Positions 1-19,000 of a stretch of DNA of 64,000 nt are shown here, in pieces. This DNA comes from Larus michahellis (lineage: Eukaryota; Chordata; Aves; Charadriiformes; Laridae), in NCBI RefSeq assembly GCF_964199755.1, contig NC_133897.1, positions 19,024,492-19,088,491 of the forward strand, read 5' to 3'. Every line of letters starts with the position of its first letter. Positions within the stretch are counted from its first letter, which is position 1. A program made the position numbers and the translations under genes. The notes under the pieces are model-generated. The model did no database searches. It had not been told where the DNA came from and worked only from the letters and a program-made list of their open reading frames with translations.

Positions 1-4981
<4,981 letters not shown>

Positions 4982-6466
4982 AATCCTTTGCTTTTCAAAG
5001 TTGGGTCTTGTATTCAGTCATACCACGATTATTTACAAGGGGTAACTAAAAGCTAACAGAATTGTCTTAATATACTTTAAAAAAAAATGTGCCCGTTTCT
5101 TCAGGCCATACTGTTTAATGGTATGATTGAATGTCCATCTCTCTCTAAGTCTCTGGAGACAGTATGTCTTACCTGATGGCAATTTGTAAAACAAGCGACT
5201 GTCTATAACTGGTTATACTTATTTACTTATGCATTGTTAATTTTATGACCAGCCTAAATATTCTGGGGAAGTAGGGTATAATATTTAATGAACCATGATC
5301 AGATTGTGCCATTACATTTTTCAGTACAGCATGGTAACTAACACTACGTTAGACTAACATATTAAAGTCTGGATGAGAAGTTTAATGTTAGTGCTGGTCA
5401 TATTACTTTTTGTTTAGACTCTTTGCTCATTCTTGAACTATATTTGTTTAAAGCATGCATACAAACTTATGTATTGAAATATACTTTTTTAAAAATCCAA
5501 GATGCTTCCAACTGTTGTAATCTTTACCTGGAGTATTCTCACTAAAGTCTATTACAATGAGTTGTTTGGGTCTAAGGTGTCCATGTGAATCAAAAAATGG
5601 GTGGTCTTATGTATGTGTAATTTGTACCCAAGTTTTTTTAATGAGTAAATTTACATTATGACTTTTTCCATTCATAAATATATAAGTGAACCAAAGGTCT
5701 TGTCCATTACTTTGTTGGTTGGCTTGGCAAAGAAGTTTGGAATGCTAACGTAGCAAAATCATGGCTGTTGTTATCCCAGGCAATGTACTAAAAAGCAAAT
5801 GTTTGTAATGTGACTTTATCACTGACACAGGGCAAATAAATTAGATATGAAACCTGAATTACACATTTATACATACTCTTAGAAGTTCTTTTCTTCCAAA
5901 ATTAATTTTAGCAAGGATTTCCGGTTGAATCTAGTTATCTGAAAGTGGAAACTGTCTCTGAGTTGATGTGCCCAGCTGAGCGAAGCCAGGGCTGCTCTCA
6001 AGATATGACAAAGGGGGAACAAGCACCACAGGAACTGAGCCACTGTGTTAAGGGATCACAGGCAGAGATAGTTAGAGATGATGTACTTCCCTGTTCCACA
6101 AACTCTGTGGGTTAAATAACCTGAGAAGGAATGTGGTAGTACTGGATAATTACTGTAAGAGGAATGTGTCTGGGACTTCAAAGCAGCCTTCTAGGAGGGT
6201 ATTGAATATACTCTATAAATGAGTGACAGAAGGTGAGGGAGTTGAAGCTTTGACTGGCTGTTGAATCAAGTCATTTGTAGCGTGAGCTAGAAATACTGAG
6301 CCTCTCACTTTTTTTTAACTGTAGCAGTCTCAGATTCTGCATCTTCTTAACTGCTAGCAAGTAGCAGGCAACAGCATAGCTGTATTTCATTGTGAATTGG
6401 AAAATTTCTCATTGATGTATATAACTAATTAAAGCATGCATATAGTCTTTTATAATAAACCAATTT

Positions 6467-6468
<2 letters not shown>

Positions 6469-6505
<37 letters not shown>
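6469..6505. repeat. (AT)n microsatellite
   Basis: About 18 uninterrupted AT units, flanked by TTTCC and AAAATTTC. It lies in the presumed ABI1 3' UTR and just downstream of the likely PDSS1 3' end on the other strand. Repeats of this kind are usually length-polymorphic. Confidence 0.97.
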
Positions 6506-6510
<5 letters not shown>

Positions 6511-6599
6511 TCAGGTACCTCAGTAGTTTTCACAGCCAGGAAAGCATTCAAACCATCTCCCTTCACAGGAGTTTACCAGACAGTAACATGCATGCTCTG

Positions 6600-6605
6600 T
6601 TTATT
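6600..6605 (-). terminator. PDSS1: AATAAA (minus strand), candidate PDSS1 poly(A) signal
   Basis: TTTATT on the plus strand reads AATAAA for the minus strand, about 350 bases past the PDSS1 stop. Another copy lies at 6659-6664. No hexamer was found between the stop codon and 6664, so any of these signals places the PDSS1 3' UTR across the end of the ABI1 3' UTR. Confidence 0.5.
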
Positions 6606-6658
6606 GCTGTGAACAATTGACATTCGGAAAAACTTCACTTCTCATACACTGATTTATA

Positions 6659-6664
6659 TTTATT
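6659..6664 (-). terminator. PDSS1: AATAAA (minus strand), proximal PDSS1 poly(A) candidate
   Basis: First canonical hexamer met downstream of the PDSS1 stop codon, about 290 bases away on the minus strand. Confidence 0.5.
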
Positions 6665-6785
6665 CTCATTGTGGCCTTTGTGCATCAACATGTAAACATC
6701 TTCCCCACCCCACCCCGATTAGTAGCCCCCACTAAAACAATTGTACAGCACAGTTTGATTTGTTCTGAATTGTATGGCTTCCCAC

Positions 6786-6791
6786 AATAAA
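6786..6791 (+). terminator. ABI1: AATAAA, distal ABI1 polyadenylation signal
   Basis: Canonical hexamer in CACAATAAAACAC, the last one before the PDSS1 coding region on the opposite strand. It is the candidate for the longest ABI1 transcript. Confidence 0.6.
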
Positions 6792-6952
6792 ACACTTTAA
6801 ACTTTTGTATTTTAAAAAAAAAGTAGAACTTCAAAAAAAAAGTTTCTTTAAAAAAATAATTTTTGGTAGCCTGTGTTGGAAGCAGATAACTTTTGAAGTA
6901 AATTTAGGCACAGTCTGGTAAGTAGCTGCCAGAACGAGTGGAAGGAGTTCTC

Positions 6953-7093
6953 TCACTTGTCTCGCATGAGTACCATTTCCGTCAGCTGAATGAGGGCGTC
7001 TCTTTCAGGGGATGGCCGTAGTTTACTGATCTCTCGTGTGGCTTCATGGCAGTAGCGCTGGGCGAGGTAGGTTGTTTGCTGCACACCATCACT
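6953..7093 (-). CDS. PDSS1: PDSS1 exon 11 (last coding exon)
   Basis: Acceptor ACCCAAG on the minus strand, phase 0. It encodes [18 protein letters not shown] and ends in [14 protein letters not shown] before TGA, matching the human C-terminus with few changes. Confidence 0.97.
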   Translation of the reverse strand, partial: SDGVQQTTYLAQRYCHEATREISKLRPSPERDALIQLTEMVLMRDK

Positions 7094-10000
7094 CTTGGGT
7101 AAGGAGACAGTTAAAGGCAATGGATAACTGGTCAGCCTCCCTCCTACCTTTTGCCTCTTCCAGTTACAGGGGCAAGTTTTAAGGTCAGTAAGTACCCTGA
7201 ACACTAGGAAGAGGATGCATTTTATATTCATTGAATCCTACATCTCTTCCCCAAAGTGTCAAAATACTTAAACTCATCCATACTTACAAAACAACACTGC
7301 TATTAATAACATACTATTCAATAGGATTAGAAACTAAGTGTTTAACCCCTCCACTCCATAAAGATGTACAAAAAAAAAAGCTATCCTGAAAAAGCAAGTA
7401 TTAATTTTGCACAATTACTCGGTCTTTTCAGACCAGAGTCAATTAAAATTGATAGGGAGTGTGCACTGCAGTTGCAAGACTGCTAATCACATGCTGCTTA
7501 CACCAGTTGTTGGATACAGCTACTCTTCAGCTGAAGGAACTGAGTTTGTGCATGAGCTTTTTAGTTTTTTTTTTTCCTTTTATCCCTCCAATAGTGTAAA
7601 AACCACATAATAAAAGAGGCTCTTCAGTACCTAGCGTTTCTGCTAAAACACTGGGCCAGTAGGACAGCTGAAGAGTACTAACTTGATATTGTACATAGCA
7701 TGCCACTTAACGTGTATTTGAAAACGCAGCCCTGCTATTTTACTTCAGAGGCAGTGAATTTCCAACTGACTCTTCAGCAGGCCCAGCACTTCAGGAATGA
7801 AATATTTGGTATCAGTCCTACCTGCAACACGTATTTCCGAGCACGTTCAACGTCTCCTGGCTTACTGAATCGTCTCATGATCATAGCATTCATTTCTGGA
7901 AACTAAGCGCAAAAGGAGAAGGTTTTGTACTGCTTATGGGTTGTTTTCTGTGCAGCTGCCTGCTGTGCTAGGGACAAAAAGAAACCAAAGTACAGACCTC
8001 TTCCCCTGCCACTGTTGTCATTACAGGTACAGCTATAGGTTAATACCTGCATAAGACTGTAGTTTAGCAAAGCCCAAGCATTTAAAACTTAAACTGGCTG
8101 GCTCTATTGGCTGTTGGTAGCAAAAGTTAGCACCTGCCATTTCATCGTGTTGAGCAGATGCTCCAGTGGGATAATTTCTGATGTGGCTACTTCCCGGTGT
8201 ATAATCTGGTTCAAGTGTACTTACATCACAAATGATGGTTGGTGTTGGCACACCTAGAAGCAGCACCTCTTCCCCCACATGTACAACAGAACCCAGGAGG
8301 TTTGTTATATCTATATTGAACAGTTCAACCTGTAGAACCCTTCAGGATACTTTGGACTGTTATATCCATGTCTACTTTCCATTGTTCTGGTAGTTTATAT
8401 AGACAAGCTCTGCCTGTGGAAAGCTCAGGACAGATATTTTTTTTAGATGAGAAAAATGACAACTGGAGCATATTTTGCTTTCAATCACATAGAATTTTTA
8501 GTTAGTACACTCAAGTCCCTACAACTCCAGGTAGATAACTAAAGTCAGTTGTCTGAGAAAGTCACTACGTCACTTATCTAAACTTGCAGGCACTTTCTTC
8601 AGAAAGTCCAGAAATAGAAAAAAAGGGTCCTTAACAAGCAAACAAAGGCCACAACTCAAGGCCGCTACGCTGCAGAAGAATTATTTGTAAAGGAAAGAGT
8701 TGTTTGTTCATCTTGCCTGAAAGGGTTATAGTCAGACAAAGATTATTTTATTGCTGTACACTTGAAAACAATGATCTTGCTTTCCTTGCACACTTTTGGT
8801 CCTGAAACTGGATCTACAAACTTGTTAGGGAACGAACATGTAGCATCCTTCATTGTTGTGACATTTCCCTCTTACTCATAGGTAGTCTTCTTGGAAGATA
8901 CGTTTAGAAGTTTATTGGTGACTCATACTTGGCTTTCTCTAGATCCTAGCTTTCTTCCCATGTAATGACAATATAATTGCAATGTTCATGTAATACTTTT
9001 TCATATTATTCATATTTACAATGATATAGGATGCATATGCTTTCACTTTTTTAAGCACTAAAGGATATAAAAATCCCTAACCCTGTAATGCAAAGCTGTT
9101 ATTAGCAGTTCTGCACATTTAACGGGCCATACATAAGCATTTGATGGGAATGCTTATAATAAAAATAAACCCTTATTCTTCAGCGGTACTAGTTTAAGAA
9201 TGGCTTTAGACTTAGCGTATACTAGTGTATTTCCTTAAAAAATAAATGGGGTTTTTTTCTTTTTCTTTTTTTTCTTTTTCTTTTTTTTTTTTTTTTACTG
9301 AGTGAACTAACTTCAAATGCTGAATAAATAGGTCTCACTTCAAGCCAAACATTTCTTGTATAAAGGCCTCTCCTTAATATTCTAATGCACAAAGATGCAT
9401 TGCCGAGAGAGGGGAGAGCACAAGAAAAGGCGGCTGTCACTGCAGCTCCGGAGCATGTTAAGAACTAAAGTATGTTTGTCAAGAAGACAACGTCAGGATT
9501 ACCAGATATATTAAAGGGTAGGCACGAGAGCAGTAATACTAATTTCAAGAGAAAAGACAGTCTATAACTAACAGTTACATTTTGGACTATCTTCAAGTCC
9601 TGGCTCAGGAGTTTTTATTCTCAGATACAAATAAATGAAACATCTTTTAGTAGCAGCACAGATAAGTGTCTGTTGAAGCTCCAAATTTTTTTAGCACTTA
9701 TAGTTTGTTTATATATCACTTAAATCTGTAGTGCTGTTCTTCCAGTTTCTTGAAAACAGCAGGAAATTTTCAGCAAAGAAGCCTTCCGGTTAATGCGGAA
9801 AACTTTGCAAGATGAGCAAGTTAGCTTTCAATGCAAAAACCTACACTTCCCATCTATCAAAGATAGAAATGAGGAAAAGCGTTTAAAAGTGACCTATGAA
9901 GAACAAGTAAGATAAATATTAAAATAGATCTGACAGATTTTCTTGTATTTCCATATTATGAACTCATTTGTCTTATAAAGCTAATTAAGTGATAGATGAA

Positions 10001-13000
10001 AGTCAGAGACAGCCAACCCAAACAAATGAATAAAAGAATAGTTTTAATTAAAAACATTGGAATATTCAACACCTACAAGATAACCAGTGTCGCTCATTCT
10101 CTGCCAAAATCAAGAGTATTTGCAGCGTGTCCTTGTTTTTCTCTACAAGTGGCTTTAACACAGGAACAAACCAACCATTTCATAATTGCATCCTCTTTCT
10201 GTACCTGAGTCTCTCACTGTTCTTTAGACAACTCCAGTTGCTGATGCCTAACAAGATCCTGCTGCTAATCAACAAATTCTGAAATAATGACTCAAGAACA
10301 AGTTTGTGCATCTCCCAGATGAGTCCGTGGGGAGGAACGGAGACCATGGTGGAGGTTGTTCTCAGCATGCATTTCTCTGCATTCTGAAGCGGCTGATACT
10401 CTTTGCTTTCCTGTCTTTTCCGAGACACATGTCCTTGTGAATGCCCAAAGGATGAGGAAACAAACGTATGCATATGGTTCCACCTCCCTCCACCCCAGGC
10501 TCTTTAAGAAAGAGGGGAAAGTAAATGCCATAAAGTTTTATTTTTCTAAATTATTTAAAACTTTTTCCATGTCAAGCTCTGAGCAATTCCAAAGAGAGAT
10601 CCCAGACTAGGGCTCCACTGGAACCAGTTGTGCCAGTTTTTGTATCGTGCTGTGAAGTTTGGTAGGAAGGACTGCTTTCTAAGTCCCAAATCTTCTTTCC
10701 TTAGGTGAACCAGAAGCACTTGAGCAAGGCGCATTAAACCAGTTTCTTCCCGTTTTATGGGTTAGCACCAATTTTAATGTTTCTTTTGGTGCTGCTGGTA
10801 CTTCTGTTAGCCTCGTACTCCTCCAAATAATTTTTAAGCCACTAAAAATCTTGACAAAATGTTAAGCTTATTTTATTTATGATACTCCTTTTCCCTTATC
10901 TAAATTACTATTACATTTACCTTCAGAAGGAAAAGCTTCCCACATTTGTAACTGCATAAGACTTAAGGACAAAGAGAGGAAGCGATCACATCCAGTAAAT
11001 AGAGGTGACCACCTAAAAGCTAGGCAGAGATGTAAGGTCTTGGCCCCAGGATGGATACAAAGCCCAGAACTTGGCAAGAAGCCTACATATGTGGTCAAGC
11101 CTGGGGAGAACAAGATGTCTCAGGAAAGAACATAAGCAAGAAGCTAATTAGGAATAACCTGCAGAAAACATGCAAAACTCTCTCTGAACACCTGCCCCTT
11201 TGCGAAGGTTAAGCACGTGAACTGGGGCAGCAAAAGATGTGCTGTTTCTGATAGAAAGGCCTAACAGTAAGAGGATTTGTGCAGGACGGTGTTTCTCAGT
11301 CTGAAAGAACGCGCCTGTGCACACTAAATCCAGCTATCTTGAATGCACTACCCAGGCCACGCTCATCACTTACGGTGCAGACTTGATGTGTTCGAGCTGG
11401 ACCTCTGTGTGTGCTATGAAGAGCAGTGTACACTCTCTGTTTTGGGGAAACAGAATTCTGTTGACTTACCTGTCGGCAAGCAAATAAGACAGGGCCTGTG
11501 GCTAATCCAAGCTTGAGATCTGCTGCTGTTGGTTTCCCCAGACGGTCGGCACACGATGTAAAATCCAACACATCATCTATTAGCTGGAAGGAGATAAACA
11601 TGCAGATTATTTTAAAACTTTATTTTTTTAAAGAACAAAAACTAAATACAGAATAATCCTTGTTAAGAGAAGATTTACAGAAAGGATTATGACATCCCAC
11701 TTTGATTTCCAAGGCAGTTTGGAAAAGTTTAGATTTTAGATTCCCTTTATTTAGTTCAACAAAAGCATTACCTGAAAAGCTATGCCAACATTTTTTCCAT
11801 ACTGGTATGCAATCTCATGAACTTTGGGATCAGGGCAGCCTAGAATTGAAACCTGAAAAGGAAAAAACAACCCAAGTAAATAGAAAGCTTTAGTTAGCAT
11901 CTGCTTTTAGTCTCTGATCGTAGGTATGACATAGCAAGCACAGACAATAGGGATCTGGGAAAAAAGCTGACTCAGAGATCCATTCGTGCTTATCTCTGTT
12001 CACGGATACACACAACTAGCCAAGCTTGTTAGAAAACAAGGCTGAACAGCAGTGCAGTATTAAAAATCTATTCAAGTCTGGAAAGAGATTAGCTTTATTA
12101 AATATTTATCAGACTTCGAAATTATAATGCAAGGATGAAGAGAGAAGAAATGTGGACGCGCTGCACATGCAGGCGAGTAGTCACATACAGTCCAGTGACA
12201 GGGGAATTAAATTTATTACATATATAAAATCAGCCAGGGGATAATTGGAGGTCAGACAACAGATAAATGGACATCACATGCCTCATAAAAGATCCCCAAA
12301 ACTGGATGCGTTGCACCCAGTGTAGGAGGGACAGTTGAGATAAGGAAGACTATTTTTAAAGGTGATGTTAACTATAACTGAATTGCTCAGGAAGATGAGC
12401 TAATTAGCTTGCAGACAAAGGTATCAAGGGATAATTATTAGCAAAGAAAAGGCAGTGAATGAAGAAAGTACACCAGGCTAGACAAAAGTATCACTGAAGT
12501 GAGATTATCAAATAAAACCTTTTAATTGAGTACAGATAAAGGAATTGACTACTTGAGAGAGAAGTTTTGCTGAATAAACTCCACAAAGCTAAAATACAGG
12601 ACATGAACTAAGATTTGAGAATTAATATCTTGCCTCAAAGTAAGGGCACTTATGCTTTTGCATTTATGTATTGATTATACACTTTGCAAAATGAGGTCGG
12701 TTACTCAAATTTATTTCAGCCTTCAATAAAGCAATTAGGAACAGGGGGCAAAAATCCATCCTGGTTTACTGTAGACATTCCAAATCTGCTGTGACTAATG
12801 GAAGGAGCGAAGATACATTCTACTTAATGTAAGACTAAAAATACGCGCTAGGAAAACCACATGACATAAAAATATGTGTATATATATACAAAAATTACTC
12901 TTTAAGACTATGTAAGGTAGGGTCGTTTAAAAAACCCAACCAAAACCAACCCCAAACTAAACCTGAATCCAGTAGTAACTTTGAAGGTGAACATGAAGAT

Positions 13001-16000
13001 GGAAATAAGACAGAACATTATATCCTAATAAATGCAATGCAACTTGCACAAGATCAGACACTATTTCATGCATCGATGCATTTCTCAACTGAGCATCAGA
13101 ACACTTCCCAGTCATAGCCTGCATCTGTGGATAATAGTTAAAACCCAGAGGAATCTGGATGCCTGAGGCATTAACAGCATCTCCCATTTCCCAATTTTAT
13201 TTAAAAGAGAAGGAAGGATAGCGTAGCAGGAAAATAATGCTACTTACATCTAATCATACAAAATCCTGAAGGCTATTAAAACTAGGAACTATCAAACTTG
13301 AACATTTTGCCCTTTTATCCTCCTTTAGATGTCTGTTTCTTAAAATTGCAGTATTTGCCCCAAAGAGCTAACATAATCTACTGTTCTACCATGCCTAGCA
13401 AACTTTTGGTTGCTTTGGTAGTACAAATCAAACAATATCAACAAGGCAGAGGAACTGCATCTACCTTGTTTCAGTGAAATTTTTACCTACCACCACGTTT
13501 CATGTAGAGAAATAAAATACAGAATTCAGTAGAACAGTGACAAAATTCTGGTTAATGGCAAAGGGTCAGAGTGGGCACAGGTTGGTAGACGGGGAGAGGA
13601 AGTACGACGTAAAGAGAAGGGCTTTCCCATTTAATCTGAGAGGTCAGAGCAGAGCTATTCCTGTAGGTGGACAGTTTTCTGGGGACAGAGACATCACCTA
13701 TTTGAAGAATTACAGCAGTATATGTACATTTAAAAAACAAAAGCGTGAGTTACAGAATGTAACACAAGCAAAATTCATCAATGCAAAATTAACCCTTGCA
13801 TCTTTGCAAGAGAAGACCTACATAGCTCTTATTCAGGTTATGAACACTTCTGAAGACAAAAAAAAAATTAAAAAATCCAGGAGATTGATATGCCTATCAC
13901 ACCTCACGTGAGCAACTCTCTGACCACGACTACATCATAAATCTGCAACATGACTGGGCCTTGGCTACCAGGGAGTTCCTTCAGGAGCCAATTTCTCAAA
14001 TGGCTCTTGTGGATTATTGCCCCCATCTGGACACTCACTGGGATGCAGGCAGGCAGCCTTGTCCCACTCGGAGTGATGAAGTTTAACTAAAGCCATACTG
14101 GGATAACAGCACACATTTACAAATACAACTCAAGACAACAATGTCAATATAACGGTGTAAGTTTAAATGACAAAGCTCACCCTTTGAAAACATCCTATCC
14201 CCTGATATGACTGGTTGATTTAATCATGCAAGAATTCAGACATGTCCTCCACTAAATCCTGATGAAAAATCCTTCCTAATATCAAGTGGAACAAATTCTT
14301 TAGAAAGGTTCTTCGAATTCAGCAACGCAAGTCAATCTGCTTGGCATTATTTCAAACACGCTTAAAATAAACGATTGTTTCTATTGTTTGATGTTACATG
14401 AAAGACTATAAACAAATCTTGCCTCTTTACTGAATTTCACATCCATAAAATATTCTATCATCAGCTCCGTGTAGATACATCCTGCTCTGTTATTTATCAT
14501 GTGAGAATACAGCAGCTCGAGTTGAAAGCACTGGCACATTTATACCAGTGCCCTGTAGCTCAGCGAGGAAAACCTGCTCTCGGGCAGGGATATGCTTGAA
14601 TAGACAGTACAAGAGATGTTTGCTCTCACACTCTCCTTTTCCAGCCTTTTCTCCTCCATGCCCATCTCCTGAAGCAGTCAGGATCCTGTCTTCTCGTTCG
14701 TGTCTCATCCAGCACTCTTTTTCCAGGCAGGAGCACTGTTCCTCTTTCCACTGGAACCACAGCATAGTTTAGGCTGGAAGGGAACTCTGGAAGTTATTTG
14801 GTCCAGTCATCTGCTCAAAGCAGAGCTTACTTCACAGTTAGATCAAGTTGCTCAGGGCCGTGTCCAGTTGCATTCCGAGCATCTCCAAGGATGAAGATAC
14901 CACACCCTGTCTGGGCAGCCTGATCCAATGTCTGACCAACCTCATGGAGAAATTTTTTTATAATGGCTAATTGAGTTTTTCCACGGTACAACTTGTCCTT
15001 TCACTGTGCATCTCCATCCTCTCTACACCCTCCCATTGCATAGCTGGAGACAGCAAGAGGATTCCCCCTAAGCCTTCTCTACTCCAGACTCAAATCAGCT
15101 CCAGCCCCCAGCCATCATGGTGGCCCTTCACTGAACTCACTCCACAACGTGAACGTCTGACTCGTATGAGGGAACCCAGCCTTGAGGTCTCACATGTGCT
15201 AAATAGAGGAAAACGGTTGCTTCCCTTGATGGGCTGGGTACGCTGGTAGCGATGCAGCCCAGTATGTTCTTATCCTTCGCTGCTGCAGGGCACACCACTG
15301 ACTTTTCCTCCAGGCTCTTCAAATCTTTTTTGGTAACTGCTCTTGGGAAGGGGGTTATGAAGGCCTACCTGGAAGAGGAAGGTGTCTACCCAGCCAAAGC
15401 TCCCACACACAGCAGACAACTATCTTGTCCTGAATCTGCATTTTCATGCATTTGACCTTTTCTCAAGTAATTAATATTTTAACATGTTAACCAAGTACTT
15501 GTTTATGAAGAATTGTACTTTTACAGAAGTGAGGATTATCTGCCCAAATATCTGTGATATGGTTACACTAATCTTTTTCATAGCAAACATTATGAAGAAG
15601 AAACGTCCCCAAAGGAGTTACTGTATTTAAAATAATAAATAAGGAAGTTTACTGGCTGACCATAATATCTGATGATACTGATGCTATTACCTGACATCTG
15701 TCATTGGACTTTACTGTATTCTGCAAGCCTAGTTGGGCTGGGGGGACCAGTTTTGCTGCGGAGCATCAGAGGTCTTATTTTTCTAGACACCAGTTCCACG
15801 CCCTGGTAGGTTTTTCTGGTGGAGCCCTGTGCACACACCAAACTATGAACTAGTTAAAGCAGGAGCTCAGAGGTAGACCTGGAGTTGCAGACTATTCCCT
15901 TCCTTCAGTCCCAAGGCAGACCTTCCATACCCAGCCTTGCCTCACACAAGGAGGCTGCATGCTTTCTCCTAATAGAGAAATCAAGAATCTCTAGTGCAAC

Positions 16001-19000
16001 TTCACACTTATCTCAAAACAAGCAAAAATATGCTGTGCAAAATACAAACAGCTTTATGAAGGTTAGGAATTCACATTACAGCAGGATAAAAAAAGACAGG
16101 AAAAGAACCTGCTCAGCTTATTTTGCCATCTCCAGCTTCCCTGATGACTAATAGGAATTCCACTTCAGCTTTATTGTTTCTGAATTCTTGAACCAAAGTC
16201 ACCTCTCATGTTTCTCTGAAAAATGCCTTTCAGTAATTAAGGCTTCAGTGACCCTCTGGGCCATCTGCCACCATTTCCTTTTGCGATGTATTACTTTGAC
16301 TACAACTTGGGTAACATTCCCCCATGCAGAACTATTGTAGAAATAAACTGGAGACTGGGATGCCTCTGACATCTTGAACAGACTGTTCTGTCCATAACAA
16401 AATTGTTTTGCTAACTTAAAGGACTTTTGATTTAAATGCAGTACTGCTTTGGTGATGCAGAAGGCATCTAACACAGTGATTAGGCCAGTGTTGACAGACT
16501 TATTGTCTTGTTTAATCATTTTTCCAGGAATACTCTACTCTTCCACCTCTATGGCATGACACTGTAGAATTCTAAGATGCCACCTGAACTTGACATCATC
16601 TTTCCAGTTAATACTTTTATCTTATTCATGCACAGAAACAAATCACTGTTTTCTTCAATCATTAAGAAGAACTGAACTGCTTCTAATGACACAGTAGCCT
16701 GTCTCCAATAGTCAATAGTCTCTCAGTAGCCAATAGTCTCTCTCCTTAGCTTTGTTCCTATAAACAAGCTGTGAATACTCTTGATTCCCCAACTGAATTT
16801 CCTGTCAAGGTAGAACTGATGATCCTTTTCATTTTTGCTAAAGAAAACAGAACTCCCTTCTGATCCCATGCTTTTCCTTAGAAGCCAAAACCACCTGTAC
16901 AAAAAAGCCACAACACTCACACCCCCCAGCAAAAACCCCAAATGCTAAACCAAAAAAATCCCCCTTATGCTGCTATCAATAGAGTTCTCTTAATCCATGC
17001 AGAAAGAAACTGAGGGGGACATATATATACAAGTCATTGCTACTGTATGCAGTAAGTATGGTTTTGCCATAAAGACAGACCTCTCTCTCTCATTTTTCCT
17101 TTATAATACAAATTTCACTGCATATAAAATTCCAGCAACTCGGCAATGGAACAACTCAGAACAACCACTAGAAGAAAAGCAGACAAACACCCCCCTCCAT
17201 CAGCATCACAGCCACAACCTGGAGGGAAGTGCTTAAATCCTTAACTCTCGCGAGTTATAAAAAGGAAAAAAACTCAAAATAGCACATTTGTAAGGAGATT
17301 CTACCCACTGGGAAGGTGATTTCTTCTTCTATCTCTGAAGGTTCTTTTAGGGAGACTGTCAAAGTAAATATACAAACTTGTATGTTTTTCTTGGGGTAGC
17401 AGAATACTGTGATGCTCCTTACTAGTCCAATTGCCCACTAATATAAATTAAGACTTGCAAAGGGAAATTCTTGACAGGGTCATATTGCCATTAATACGAG
17501 CGATCCAGAAGACTTAATTTCTTTCCTCCAACTAGAATAAAAGATATTTCCCCTCCCCACAAAATCTGTGTCTCTCATTCTACATAATCCTTTTGATTTA
17601 AGCAATTTTCAACTGCTGTCTATTGCACAAATGTACCAGTTTTCTGAGAACAAAGGAGGATGACTAACACTAGCACAGATTTTTAGTCTAATTCTCTTAG
17701 AACCCCCTCTTGCTATAGCATGTACCAGCTATACTTTTGGGGTGAGATTATTGCCACCTTCTCCATTTTCTGCACTAAAACTAAACATGTTTTTTTGAAT
17801 AAGAACATCAGCTTGAATCAGATCTTTTTGTAATGAAGTAATAGAACTGAGTGACAGATAGGGTTGGATATAGCAGTTGATAATTAAAAAACCCCAGATA
17901 AATCAAGAAGTACATGCTTCTGATCTTTTACAATGTAATATAAAGTACACACAATTAGTTTTTTCCTCCCACTGTTATCACCTAAGGTCCCACTCAGCAC
18001 CAATGAATGGGACCAGATGTCAAAGACGACTTAAAATCAAATTACAGGCTCAAGAATTACCAACTGAAATTAAAACCACTGTCTCAAAGTTGCAGAATTT
18101 CAAAAATTATAAGCTGCCGCTGTGAACCTTATTTTGATTCAAATGAGGGTAACAATAAATCTGTGTATGAATATAAAACAGAAAAGAAAAAGTGAAAAAC
18201 AATACTGGAGGCCACACAGCTGAACTGTGATAAAATGCACAATCTCAAACCCATTCACATTCTGGCAGAATACCATTTAAAGGGTTTGCTTTGGAGGGTC
18301 TCCAGAGAAAACAGCAATAACTAGTTTAGCTGTGAAGCTTACAGTGTGGTATGTTAATTTTAGAAGAGACAGACGTACATACTGCTTTACAACTGTTTGC
18401 TATGAGACTTGCAGTCTTCTTAAAAGTCTTCTCGAGGTAGTGAGCAAATCTCTCATTTTCATTTTCCTTGGAACCCAACTGGAGGAATTCACCTAAAAAG
18501 TTGCACAGATGGGAATTTTTATTTGTGGGTTTACTGCTTAGGCAAGCAAATCTGAAGATAAAAATAGAAAAAGACCTTACCACGCACCAGATCTTCAATC
18601 ACCTGAGTTAGAACAGAGATGATAGTTGTGTTTCCAATTCGCGCTAAAGCTACGGAAGCAGCTGAGAGGATGAAGTCACCAGCTAAAACAGCCTAAGAAT
18701 AAAAAAAATTGATCTTTTAAGTCTTTTCCTGTAAGTGTTAGTACAGACAATAATACAGTTTCCTTTATTTGGCAGGCCTACTCACATCACATCATTTTCC
18801 TACATAAAGCACACATCTCTCTCATTGTAACAGAGAGAAAACAGAGGATAACCAAATATTAAAACCTGAACCATTTTTGAATCCCTGTCTTACAGTGCTG
18901 TTTCTGTTGTGCTATAAAAGCACTGTCCTCCCTGTATGCAATATCTGAATAACTGTTTGCCTGTGAAGTTTTTTTGAACGTTACCTCTCTATTTGGCCAT

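Larger units (their letters stand above)
4982..6812 (+). other. ABI1: ABI1 3' untranslated region
   Basis: AT-rich sequence after the ABI1 stop. Several polyadenylation hexamers occur: ATTAAA at 5361-5366, and AATAAA at 5835-5840, 6454-6459 and 6786-6791. Multiple signals suggest alternative 3' ends. The distal boundary given here assumes cleavage about 20 bases after the 6786 signal, where an A-rich stretch begins. An (AT)n microsatellite sits inside it. Confidence 0.7.

Noticed and set aside
14490-15455. Several 60-90 codon frames
   Set aside because: They lie in or beside the diverged CR1 fragment and have no conserved protein motif in continuous frame.
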